NCBI RefSeq assembly: GCF_019931215.1 | Contig: NZ_JAIOUB010000002.1 | Span: 682,001-746,000 of the forward strand | Reading direction: 5' to 3' | From: Alcanivorax limicola | Lineage (GTDB): Bacteria > Pseudomonadota > Gammaproteobacteria > Pseudomonadales > Alcanivoracaceae | Length of the DNA: 64,000 nt | Shown here: one piece after another, positions 54,401-64,000 of the stretch | Layout of the letters: each line of letters opens with the position of its first letter | Position numbering within the stretch: the stretch's first letter is position 1 | The notes under the pieces: model-generated | Told to the model about the DNA's origin: nothing | Database searches by the model: none | Seen by the model: only the letters and a program-made list of their open reading frames with translations | Made by a program: the position numbers and the translations under genes

Positions 54401-55480
54401 ATGCAAAGCCTTGAAGTTGCCCTGGGGGCACGAAGTTATCCCATCTACATAGGTCAGGGCCTGCTGGATGGCGACCTGCTGCGCCAGCATGTGCGCGCCA
54501 GCCAGGTGCTGGTGGTGACCAACGAGACCGTCGCGCCGCTTTATTTGCAGCGCATCTGTGACAGCTTGCAGGGGCTGAACGTTGAAACCCTGATATTGCC
54601 GGACGGCGAGCAGTACAAGACCCTGGCGACGCTGGAAACCATTTTTGATGCCTTGTTGGCCGGGCACCACAGCCGCAGCACCACCCTGGTGGCGCTGGGT
54701 GGTGGTGTGATCGGCGATATGGTCGGCTTCGCTGCGGCCTGCTACCAGCGCGGCGTGGATTTCCTGCAGGTGCCGACCACGTTGCTGGCACAGGTGGATT
54801 CGTCGGTCGGCGGCAAGACCGCGGTCAATCATCCCCGTGGCAAGAACATGATCGGTGCCTTCCATCAGCCCAGAGCGGTACTGATTGATACCGAGGTGCT
54901 GCAGACACTGCCCGAGCGGCAGCTGAGTGCCGGGCTGGCGGAAGTCATCAAGTACGGGCTGATCCGCGACAAGGCCTTTCATGCCTGGCTCAACCGGCAC
55001 ATGGAAGGGTTGATGGCGCGGGAACCGGCGCTGCTGGCAGAGGCCATTCTGGTCAGTTGTCGCAACAAGGCTGACGTGGTTGCCGAGGACGAAACTGAAC
55101 AGGGTAGCCGGGCACTGCTGAATCTGGGGCACACCTTCGGTCACGCGATAGAAACCGCCACGGGCTACAGTGAGTGGCTGCATGGTGAGGCGGTAGGGGC
55201 CGGCATGATGATGGCGGCAGAACTGTCTGCGGATCTGGGTTGGCTGCCGCAGGAGGCATTGGTTGATCTGGCACAGTTGCTGCAGCGTGCCAGGCTGCCC
55301 GTGGCACCACCGGCGGGCATGAAGCCCGCGGATTTCAGCAGCCTCATGGCCCACGACAAGAAGGTCGAGGACGGACGCTTGCGTCTGGTATTGCTGCGTG
55401 CCATCGGTCAGGCTGTGGTCACTGGGGATTTCGATAAACTGGCGTTGACGCGCCTGCTGGAGCGAATGTGTCATTCTTGA
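54401..55480 (+). CDS. aroB: 3-dehydroquinate synthase
   Basis: This 359-residue enzyme makes 3-dehydroquinate from DAHP with NAD and a metal. Motifs are [64 protein letters not shown]-like [11 protein letters not shown], and the metal ligands [11 protein letters not shown]. The ATG at 54401 has a GGAG site; longer in-frame starts do not match the family. The damX-like gene overlaps its stop by 13 bases. Confidence 0.96.
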   Translation: MQSLEVALGARSYPIYIGQGLLDGDLLRQHVRASQVLVVTNETVAPLYLQRICDSLQGLNVETLILPDGEQYKTLATLETIFDALLAGHHSRSTTLVALGGGVIGDMVGFAAACYQRGVDFLQVPTTLLAQVDSSVGGKTAVNHPRGKNMIGAFHQPRAVLIDTEVLQTLPERQLSAGLAEVIKYGLIRDKAFHAWLNRHMEGLMAREPALLAEAILVSCRNKADVVAEDETEQGSRALLNLGHTFGHAIETATGYSEWLHGEAVGAGMMMAAELSADLGWLPQEALVDLAQLLQRARLPVAPPAGMKPADFSSLMAHDKKVEDGRLRLVLLRAIGQAVVTGDFDKLALTRLLERMCHS

Positions 55481-56862
55481 AATCGAACAGCGTGAACCGC
55501 AACGACCCTGACGACCTGGACCAGCAGGATGGCGTCTTCTATCGCGGCGCCGGCCGGGGCGACGCACTGGAGATTCTTTGCGACGCCGGGCTGCGTGGCG
55601 GCCTGGTGGCGCTGACTGGTCCGGCGGGCGCCGGGGTCTCCACGCTGCTCGGTGAAGCCGCCATGCGGCTGTTGGATCATGGCGCGGTGGTCCGCGTCGA
55701 TGGCGCGCAAACGCCGTCCCGCAACGCGCTGTTGTCTGCGCTGCTGGGCTATTTTGGCGTGGCAAAAGAGGACTTTGCGGCCACCCTGGAGCGGGCGCTC
55801 GCCAGCGAACCGCTGATGCTGATTATCGATAATGGCGAGCAGCTGGGCGGCGAAGCCATTGCCACGCTGGGTGTGTTACGCGAGCGGCTGGGTGCCGGTT
55901 TTGCGGTGATCCTTGGCGGGTACCCGGAAATGGTAGCCCGCATTGAGGCGGCAGATCTGACGATTACCGATGATCTGCCCCTGCAGCCGCTGAGCGAGGA
56001 TCAGGCCATCGAGTTTCTGGACGTCGTCGCTGGCGCGACGCTGTCAGAGGACGAGGTGGCGGCGCTGTTTGATGATGTGCTCGATGACGACCTGAATGAT
56101 GACGCTGGCGTCTGGCCTGCTACCCTGCTGGCTGCCCTGCCACCACCGACGCTGCGCAGCAACAACCCGCTGGCCGATTTCCAGATGCCCTGGAAGCATC
56201 TGGCCGCGGTTGGCGGTCTGGCGCTGGTGCTGATTATTCTCTGGCCACGGGGTGACAAGGCGGATGAGGACGTGCGCAGCCTGGCTCTGCCGGTGCGCGA
56301 AGTGCCTCAGACCGTTACCGCAGACGCTCCGGCCCCCTCACCGGCAGGCGCTGTGAGCCAGTCCGGGGCACAAGAGCCGCAGGCTGCTCCCGCGCTGCCA
56401 GCGGAACAATCTCCTCAGGCTCAGCCTGAGCCCGAGCCCGAGCCTGAGCCTGAGCCAGCACCGGAACCTGAGCCGGATGTGCCAGAGACCGCGCCCGATG
56501 CGCCCACCGTGGTGCGCGCCGACCAGTCACCGGCCATGTCCGGGCTGGACGCCGAGCTGGGCTATCGCCGGGATGAGTGGTTACTCACTGCGCCTGCAGA
56601 CCACTGGATGCTGCAAGTGACACTGGCGTCCAGCGAAGACAGCGCGCGTGCGCTGGCAGATCGCCTGGGCGTCGAGCGCAGCGCCTACTATCGTGCGCGG
56701 CGCAATGAGCGTAACGTGTTCATCGTGTTGTTCGGGCCTTTCGAATCCCGCACGGCAGCGACCGAGGGGCGCGGGCAACTGCCTGCTGATCTGGCCGCTG
56801 CCGGCCCTTTCCCGCGGCAGATTTCGACCATTCAGGACGAGATGGCCAGCCGCGCCGACTGA
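55468..56862 (+). CDS. DamX-like SPOR-domain protein with altered Walker A
   Basis: This 464-residue protein starts at a GTG with a GGAG site. It has an N-terminal AAA/ExeA-like ATPase domain (residues 20-215), a membrane helix ([21 protein letters not shown], near 235-255), a Pro/Glu-repeat linker (about 20 alternating Pro-Glu residues) and a C-terminal SPOR domain ([19 protein letters not shown] ... [17 protein letters not shown]). In the P-loop the motif reads GPAGAGVST: the ATP-binding Lys is replaced by Val, so ATP hydrolysis is doubtful. DamX proteins take part in septation. It overlaps aroB by 13 bases and precedes gltB. Confidence 0.85.
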   Translation: MSFLKSNSVNRNDPDDLDQQDGVFYRGAGRGDALEILCDAGLRGGLVALTGPAGAGVSTLLGEAAMRLLDHGAVVRVDGAQTPSRNALLSALLGYFGVAKEDFAATLERALASEPLMLIIDNGEQLGGEAIATLGVLRERLGAGFAVILGGYPEMVARIEAADLTITDDLPLQPLSEDQAIEFLDVVAGATLSEDEVAALFDDVLDDDLNDDAGVWPATLLAALPPPTLRSNNPLADFQMPWKHLAAVGGLALVLIILWPRGDKADEDVRSLALPVREVPQTVTADAPAPSPAGAVSQSGAQEPQAAPALPAEQSPQAQPEPEPEPEPEPAPEPEPDVPETAPDAPTVVRADQSPAMSGLDAELGYRRDEWLLTAPADHWMLQVTLASSEDSARALADRLGVERSAYYRARRNERNVFIVLFGPFESRTAATEGRGQLPADLAAAGPFPRQISTIQDEMASRAD

Positions 56863-57036
56863 TCCCCCGGGGTGGGCCTGGAGGTGTGAATCCGGCCCCA
56901 TTTGTCGGCCATGGGTCCAGTGTGTAAAATGAGCGCCCTTTTGCCGTCGCCGCTCGCCGGGCGCAGATAACCTTCGTCTAAGTCTCTGATAAAGCGTCTC
57001 TGAGTAAGTCTCTGAATTTCAAGAGGAAAGGTTTTG

Positions 57037-60000
57037 ATGCAGCAGAATTCAACGCTGGTGCGGGGTCTCTATGAGCCCGGAGAATTTCGCGACAACTGTG
57101 GCTTCGGTCTGATCGCTCATACCGAAGGCCGGGCAAGTCATGAGCTCCTGCAGACCGCAATCGAAGCACTGACATGCATGACCCACCGGGGTGGCATCAA
57201 CGCTGATGGCAAGACCGGTGATGGCTGTGGTCTGTTGCTGAAAAAGCCGGACTCCTTCTTCCGCAAGGTCGCTGGCGAGTTGGGCATCGCGCTCACCGAC
57301 AGCTATGGCGTGGGCATGCTCTTCCTGAGCCCGGACGCCGACAAGGCGGCCAGCCAGCGCGCCATCGTGGAAGAAGAGCTCAAGCGCCAGGACGTGACGG
57401 TGCTGGGCTGGCGTGATGTGCCCACCGACCCGGATTGCCTGGGCCCGATCGCCGTGCAGACCCTGCCGGGTTTCGCCCAGATCCTGGTTGGCGTCGACGG
57501 CCTCTCTGATGTCGAACTCAATCGTCGCCTGTTCTTTGCGCGCCGCCATGCGGAGCAGCGCATTGGTGTGGATGAGCACTTCTACGTCTGCTCGCTGTCC
57601 GCGTCTGTCGTCGCCTACAAAGGGCTGATGATGCCGGTGGACCTGCCGGCCTTTTACCCGGACCTCGGTGACGAGGCGATGGAAACCGCCATCGTTGTGT
57701 TCCACCAGCGCTTCTCCACCAACACCATGCCGCGCTGGCCGCTGGCTCAGCCGTTCCGCTATCTGGCACATAACGGCGAGATCAACACCATCCAGGGCAA
57801 CCGCAACTGGTCTGTGGCGCGTACCCCCAAGTTCGTCAACGACCTGCTGCCCGGTCTGGATAAACTCGAACCGTTGGTCAACCGCACGGGCTCGGATTCC
57901 TCCAGCATGGACAACATGCTGGAGATTCTCGTTGCAGGCGGCATGGATCTGTTCCGCGCGGTGCGCATGATGGTGCCGCCGGCCTGGCAGAACGTGGAAA
58001 CCATGGACGCGGATCTGCGCGCCTTCTACGAATACAACTCCATGCACATGGAGCCCTGGGATGGTCCTGCCGGGCTGGTCATTACCGATGGCCGGTATGC
58101 CGTGTGCATGCTGGACCGCAACGGCCTGCGTCCGTCGCGTTGGGTGATCACCCGCAACGGTTTCATTACCGTGTCCTCGGAAATCGGCGTCTACGGTTAC
58201 GCGGCGGAAGATGTCGTGGCCAAAGGGCGTGTCGGGCCGGGCCAGATTCTGGCCGTGGATACCGAAACCGGCGAATTGCTGCACACCAACGACATCGACA
58301 GCAAGCTCAAGGTACGCCAGCCCTATCGCGAGTGGCTCAAGGGCAAGGGCCTGCGCATCGAGGCGGATTACGATACCGAAGTGGAGCGCATGGACGAGGT
58401 GCAGCCGAGCGAATTGCTGGCCTACCAGAAGCTGTTCCAGGTGACCTTCGAAGAGCGTGATCAGGTGCTGCGGCCGTTGGCGGAAGCTGGCCAGGAAGCC
58501 GTGGGCTCCATGGGCGACGATACGCCCATGGCCGTGCTGTCAAAGCGCGAACGCCCGGTCTATGACTACTTCCGGCAACAGTTTGCCCAGGTCACCAACC
58601 CGCCGATTGATCCGCTGCGCGAAGCCATCGTGATGTCGCTGGAAACCTGTATCGGCGCCGAGCGCAATGTGTTCGAGGAAGATGCGGCCCATGCGGATCG
58701 CGCGATTCTTTCCACGCCGATCCTGTCGCATTCGAAGTTTGCCAACCTGCTGCAGCTTGACCGTGAGGGTTACGCCCACGAACGTCTGTCGCTGCACTAT
58801 GATCCTGCGGTGGGCCTGAAGCAGGCCGTTGTTGATCTGTGTGCGAAAGCTGAAGCGGCCGTGCGCGGCGGCAAAGTCCTCATGGTGCTGTCGGATTACG
58901 CCATCGAGCCGGGGCGCTTTACCATTCATGCGGCCATGGCCACCGGCGCCGTGCATCACCACCTGACCGCCAAAGGTCTGCGTTGTGATGCCAACATCAT
59001 TGTGGAAACGGCAACGACCCGCGACCCCCACCATTTTGCTGTGCTGTTCGGTTTCGGCGCCACGGCGGTGTATCCGTATCTGGCCTATGACGTCATTGCC
59101 GATATGGTGCGCTCCGGCGAGCTGCTGGGCGATGCGGTGGAATTGCAGAAGAACTTCCGCAAGGGCATTAACAAAGGCTTGCTGAAAATCCTGTCGAAGA
59201 TGGGCATTTCCACTATCGCCTCCTATCGTGGCGCCCAGCTGTTCGAAGCAGTGGGTGTGGCCCGTGAGGTCGTGGATCTGTGCTTCTGTGGCGTGCCCAG
59301 TCGTATTGGCGGCGCGGACTTCAGTGATTTCGAAAGTGATTTCCGCACGCTGGAAAGTGACGCCTGGAAGCAGCGCAAGCCGATCGATGCCGGCGGCGTG
59401 CTGAAATTCATTTACGGCAAGGAATATCACGCCTTCAATCCGGACGTGATCCACTCCCTGCACGAAGCCGTGAACTCCGGCGATTACGAGGCCTACAAGC
59501 GGTACGCTGAACTGGTCAACGACCGTCCGGTGGCCACGCTGCGTGATCTGCTGAAACTGCGCGACGATATTACGCCCGTGCAGCTGGATGACGTGGAACC
59601 CATCGAAAAGATTCTGCCGCGTTTCGATTCTGCCGGCATGTCGCTGGGTGCCCTGTCTCCGGAGGCGCATGAAGCGATTGCCACAGCGATGAACCGTCTG
59701 GGTGGGCGCTCCAATTCCGGCGAGGGTGGCGAAGATCCTGCCCGCTTCGGTACCGAGCGTGTGTCCAAGATCAAACAGATCGCGTCCGGCCGTTTCGGTG
59801 TGACACCGCATTACCTGGTCAATGCTGAAGTATTGCAGATCAAGGTGGCCCAGGGTGCCAAGCCTGGCGAAGGCGGGCAGCTGCCCGGCGGCAAGGTCAA
59901 CGAACTGATCGCGCGTCTGCGTCATTCGGTGCCCGGTGTCACGCTGATTTCGCCGCCGCCACACCATGACATCTATTCCATCGAGGATCTGGCGCAGCTG

Positions 60001-61500
60001 ATATTCGACCTCAAGCAGGTCAATCCGCAGGCGCAGGTGTCGGTCAAGCTGGTATCAGAGCCCGGTGTCGGCACCATCGCCGCTGGCGTTGCCAAAGCCT
60101 ACGCCGACCTGATTACCATCTCCGGCTATGACGGCGGTACGGCGGCCAGCCCGCTGACATCCATCCGCTATGCCGGCTCGCCCTGGGAGCTGGGTCTGTC
60201 CGAGGCGCATCAGGCGCTGCGCAGCAATGATCTGCGCGACAAGATTCGCCTGCAGACTGACGGCGGCCTGAAGACCGGCCTGGATGTGGTGAAAGCCGCG
60301 ATTCTGGGCGCTGAGTCCTTCGGCTTCGGCACCGTGCCCATGGTCGTACTGGGCTGCAAATACCTGCGCATCTGTCACCTGAACAACTGCGCCACCGGCG
60401 TGGCGACCCAGCGTGACGATCTGCGCAAGGAGCACTTTATCGGTGCGCCGGAAATGCTGATTCACTACTTCACCTTCGTGGCCACGGAAGTGCGTGAGCT
60501 GCTGGCGAAGCTGGGTGTCACCTCGCTGGCGGACCTGATTGGTCGTACCGATCTGCTCGCGATGCTGGAAGGCGAGACGGCCCGACAGAAAAAGCTGGAT
60601 CTGCTGCCGATGCTGCGGAATGACGCGATTCCGGCGGACAAGCCCCAGTACTGTCAGGTGCACCGCAACGAGCCGTTCGATAAAGGCGAGCTGGCGGAGC
60701 AGATGGTGGCGGACATGCTGCCGGCCATCGAAAGCCGCAGTGGTGGTTCGTTCCATTACGACATCACCAACTGCAACCGCTCCATCGGTGCGCGTATTTC
60801 CGGTGAAATTGCACGGCGCTACGGCAATCTGGATATGAGCAATGCGCCCATCCGCGTGCGCTTCGTCGGCACCGCCGGCCAGAGCTTCGGCGTGTTCAAT
60901 GCTGGTGGCCTGCATATGTACATCGAAGGTGATGCCAACGATTACGTCGGCAAAGGCATGGCGGGCGGCAAGCTGGTCATCCGGCCGCCGACCGGCAGCC
61001 CCTTCAAGAGCCAGGACACGTCGATCATCGGCAACACCTGCCTGTACGGTGCCACCGGCGGCAAGCTGTTTGCTGCGGGCTGCGCCGGTGAGCGCTTTGG
61101 TGTGCGTAACTCCGGTGCCCACGCGGTGGTGGAAGGTGCGGGCGACCATTGTTGCGAATACATGACCGGCGGCTGTGTCACCGTACTGGGCGACACCGGC
61201 TACAACTTCGGTGCCGGCATGACCGGTGGCTTTGCTTATGTGCTGGATCAGGACAATCAGTTCTTCGACCGCATCAACCCGGAGCTGATCGAGCTGCATC
61301 GCATCAGCACCGAGGCGACAGAAGCACACCGCAGCCATCTGCGCAGTGTGTTGCGGGAATATGTTGAGGAAACCGGCAGCGAGTGGGGCGGTTACATCCT
61401 CGATAACTTTGATGCCATGAGCCGCAAGTTCTGGCTGGTCAAGCCGAAAGCCGCCAGCCTCGAGAATCTGCTCAAGAGCACGCGTGCCAATCCGGCTTGA
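57037..61500 (+). CDS. gltB: Glutamate synthase large subunit
   Basis: This 1487-residue protein makes glutamate from glutamine and 2-oxoglutarate with GltD. It is synthesised with a 21-residue propeptide (ending FRDN) that exposes Cys22 of CGFGL as the amidotransferase nucleophile. Domains follow in order: class II glutaminase (to about residue 430), central domain, FMN-binding synthase domain with [11 protein letters not shown]-like [16 protein letters not shown] and CATGVATQ, and the C-terminal beta-helix ([21 protein letters not shown]). Cys residues for a 3Fe-4S cluster are at CRICHLNNC-like LRICHLNNC. The ATG at 57037 is preferred over an adjacent TTG. The upstream region carries three TCTCTGA repeats at 56983-57015. 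Confidence 0.97.
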   Translation: MQQNSTLVRGLYEPGEFRDNCGFGLIAHTEGRASHELLQTAIEALTCMTHRGGINADGKTGDGCGLLLKKPDSFFRKVAGELGIALTDSYGVGMLFLSPDADKAASQRAIVEEELKRQDVTVLGWRDVPTDPDCLGPIAVQTLPGFAQILVGVDGLSDVELNRRLFFARRHAEQRIGVDEHFYVCSLSASVVAYKGLMMPVDLPAFYPDLGDEAMETAIVVFHQRFSTNTMPRWPLAQPFRYLAHNGEINTIQGNRNWSVARTPKFVNDLLPGLDKLEPLVNRTGSDSSSMDNMLEILVAGGMDLFRAVRMMVPPAWQNVETMDADLRAFYEYNSMHMEPWDGPAGLVITDGRYAVCMLDRNGLRPSRWVITRNGFITVSSEIGVYGYAAEDVVAKGRVGPGQILAVDTETGELLHTNDIDSKLKVRQPYREWLKGKGLRIEADYDTEVERMDEVQPSELLAYQKLFQVTFEERDQVLRPLAEAGQEAVGSMGDDTPMAVLSKRERPVYDYFRQQFAQVTNPPIDPLREAIVMSLETCIGAERNVFEEDAAHADRAILSTPILSHSKFANLLQLDREGYAHERLSLHYDPAVGLKQAVVDLCAKAEAAVRGGKVLMVLSDYAIEPGRFTIHAAMATGAVHHHLTAKGLRCDANIIVETATTRDPHHFAVLFGFGATAVYPYLAYDVIADMVRSGELLGDAVELQKNFRKGINKGLLKILSKMGISTIASYRGAQLFEAVGVAREVVDLCFCGVPSRIGGADFSDFESDFRTLESDAWKQRKPIDAGGVLKFIYGKEYHAFNPDVIHSLHEAVNSGDYEAYKRYAELVNDRPVATLRDLLKLRDDITPVQLDDVEPIEKILPRFDSAGMSLGALSPEAHEAIATAMNRLGGRSNSGEGGEDPARFGTERVSKIKQIASGRFGVTPHYLVNAEVLQIKVAQGAKPGEGGQLPGGKVNELIARLRHSVPGVTLISPPPHHDIYSIEDLAQLIFDLKQVNPQAQVSVKLVSEPGVGTIAAGVAKAYADLITISGYDGGTAASPLTSIRYAGSPWELGLSEAHQALRSNDLRDKIRLQTDGGLKTGLDVVKAAILGAESFGFGTVPMVVLGCKYLRICHLNNCATGVATQRDDLRKEHFIGAPEMLIHYFTFVATEVRELLAKLGVTSLADLIGRTDLLAMLEGETARQKKLDLLPMLRNDAIPADKPQYCQVHRNEPFDKGELAEQMVADMLPAIESRSGGSFHYDITNCNRSIGARISGEIARRYGNLDMSNAPIRVRFVGTAGQSFGVFNAGGLHMYIEGDANDYVGKGMAGGKLVIRPPTGSPFKSQDTSIIGNTCLYGATGGKLFAAGCAGERFGVRNSGAHAVVEGAGDHCCEYMTGGCVTVLGDTGYNFGAGMTGGFAYVLDQDNQFFDRINPELIELHRISTEATEAHRSHLRSVLREYVEETGSEWGGYILDNFDAMSRKFWLVKPKAASLENLLKSTRANPA

Positions 61501-61553
61501 GTGCTCAGCGTGACGTGCTGTGCATGAGTACCGGGCCTGTGAAGAAGAGGTAG

Positions 61554-62978
<1,425 letters not shown>

Positions 62979-62982
62979 GCGC

Positions 62983-64000
62983 ATGGCAACCTTTCCGGCA
63001 CTCAAGAACGACCGCTTTCTTCGTGCGCTGAATCGTGAACCGGTGGACATGACGCCGGTGTGGATGATGCGCCAGGCGGGGCGTTATCTGCCCGAGTACC
63101 GTGCGTCCCGGGAGCGTGCCGGTTCCTTCATGGATCTGTGCATGAACGCCGAGCTGGCCTGCGAAGTGACCATGCAGCCCTTGGCGCGCTACGACCTGGA
63201 TGCGGCCATTCTGTTTTCCGATATCCTCACCATTCCCGATGCCATGGGGCTGGGGTTGTATTTCGAAACCGGCGAAGGTCCACGCTTCCGCAAGACGGTG
63301 CGCACGGCGGCGGAGATTGATGCGTTGCCAGTGCCGGATGCAGAAAAGGATCTGGATTACGTCATGCGCGCGGTAAGCACCATTCGCCACGAGCTCAATG
63401 GCAAGGTGCCGCTGATCGGCTTTTCCGGTAGCCCCTGGACGCTGGCCACTTACATGGTGGAAGGCGGTTCCTCGAAGGACTTCCGTCATCTCAAGGCCAT
63501 GGTCTACAGCCAGCCTGAGCTGGCACATCAGCTGCTGGACAAACTGGCACGCTCGGTGACCGATTATCTCAATGCCCAGATTCGCGCCGGGGCTCAGGCG
63601 GTCCAGATCTTTGATACCTGGGGCGGCGCGCTCTCGGCAGAAGGCTACAAGACGTTTTCCCTGCGCTATATGCAGCAGATTGTCGACGGCCTGATTCGTG
63701 AACACGATGGCCGCAAGGTGCCGGTGATTCTGTTCACCAAGAATGGCGGCCTGTGGCTGGAAGATATCGCCGCCAGCGGCTGTGATGGTGTTGGCCTGGA
63801 CTGGACCATCAATATCGGTCGCGCCCGGGAGCGCATTGGCGGGCAGGTCGCGTTGCAGGGGAATATGGACCCGGCGGTGCTGTACGCATCACCTCAGGCG
63901 ATTCGCGCCGAGGTGAAACGTATTCTGGATGATTTCGGTCCGCACAATGGCCACATCTTCAACCTCGGCCACGGCATTACGCCCCAGGTGGACCCGGCCC
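62983..64000 (+). CDS. hemE: Uroporphyrinogen decarboxylase (3' end outside window)
   Basis: The first 339 residues of HemE are visible. It decarboxylates uroporphyrinogen III to coproporphyrinogen III in haem synthesis. The N-terminal signature [19 protein letters not shown], with its substrate-binding Arg, is intact. So are [28 protein letters not shown] and [11 protein letters not shown]. The ATG at 62983 lies four bases after the gltD stop. The gene runs off the right edge; about 15-20 residues are missing by comparison with the family length. Confidence 0.96.
   Translation, partial: MATFPALKNDRFLRALNREPVDMTPVWMMRQAGRYLPEYRASRERAGSFMDLCMNAELACEVTMQPLARYDLDAAILFSDILTIPDAMGLGLYFETGEGPRFRKTVRTAAEIDALPVPDAEKDLDYVMRAVSTIRHELNGKVPLIGFSGSPWTLATYMVEGGSSKDFRHLKAMVYSQPELAHQLLDKLARSVTDYLNAQIRAGAQAVQIFDTWGGALSAEGYKTFSLRYMQQIVDGLIREHDGRKVPVILFTKNGGLWLEDIAASGCDGVGLDWTINIGRARERIGGQVALQGNMDPAVLYASPQAIRAEVKRILDDFGPHNGHIFNLGHGITPQVDPA

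Overview
The window is chromosomal DNA of a GC-rich marine-type gammaproteobacterium. Gene families and gene order (secB-trmL, glnA-ntrBC, ubiE-ubiJ-ubiB-hisE-tatABC, hslVU-ftsN-like-argS-priA-rpmE, ponA/pilMNOPQ-aroKB-damX-gltBD-hemE) fit Alcanivorax and its relatives. The genus is inferred from synteny and protein style, not from a database search.

Layout. 1-4.7 kb is core: end of a rhodanese gene, grxC, secB, trmL, a lipoprotein, and an HxlR regulator divergent from a three-gene cluster (SDR, DsbA/HCCA-like oxidoreductase, thioesterase). 4.7-14.5 kb is a variable island between two convergent core genes, the thioesterase (+) and typA (-). Its genes are on the minus strand and several are clearly AT-richer than the flanks. 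14.5-64 kb is core again: typA; a retropepsin-like protease / 7TM inactive transglutaminase / RimK-like ATP-grasp operon; a PP-loop thiolase-like gene with a TusA partner; glnA with a full NtrC/sigma-54 control region; ntrBC; pip-dtd; DUF3015; DUF4105 with a lipoprotein hydrolase; tatABC; hisE; ubiBJE; hslVU with a heat-shock promoter; argS, priA, rpmE, maeB; PBP1A divergent from pilMNOPQ; aroK, aroB, damX-like; gltBD; and the start of hemE.

The island is the most interesting part. From 8,988 to 14,155 it is an integron-type gene cassette array without an integrase (a CALIN). Seven attC-like sites alternate with single minus-strand genes: a Cys-rich zinc-ribbon protein, a fatty-acid desaturase, a PD-(D/E)XK-like nuclease, a secreted protein, a Ser/Thr kinase, an Imm32-like immunity protein and a DUF4272 protein. 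The stop codon of most cassette genes lies inside or next to the attC core, and in-frame extensions of several genes run back through the preceding attC.

Inside the island sits a second, diverged copy of the island's own borders. At 6,604-6,735 there is the 3' end of a thioesterase paralogue (35 of 43 residues identical to the resident copy by eye). At 8,109-8,432 there is a copy of the sequence downstream of typA plus a frameshifted typA 3' end. Between them lie a VOC protein and a hydroxylaminobenzene-mutase-like membrane protein. GGGGTCAGGTCTC palindromic REP-like elements sit at both edges and in the middle. The simplest reading is that another strain's allele of the same thioesterase-typA hotspot was inserted here, perhaps through REP recombination.

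The core genes form familiar units: nitrogen assimilation (glnA, ntrB, ntrC, gltB, gltD), ubiquinone synthesis (ubiE, ubiJ, ubiB), Tat export, type IV pilus alignment and secretin genes (pilM-Q) followed by aroK-aroB-damX, and heat-shock proteolysis (hslV, hslU).
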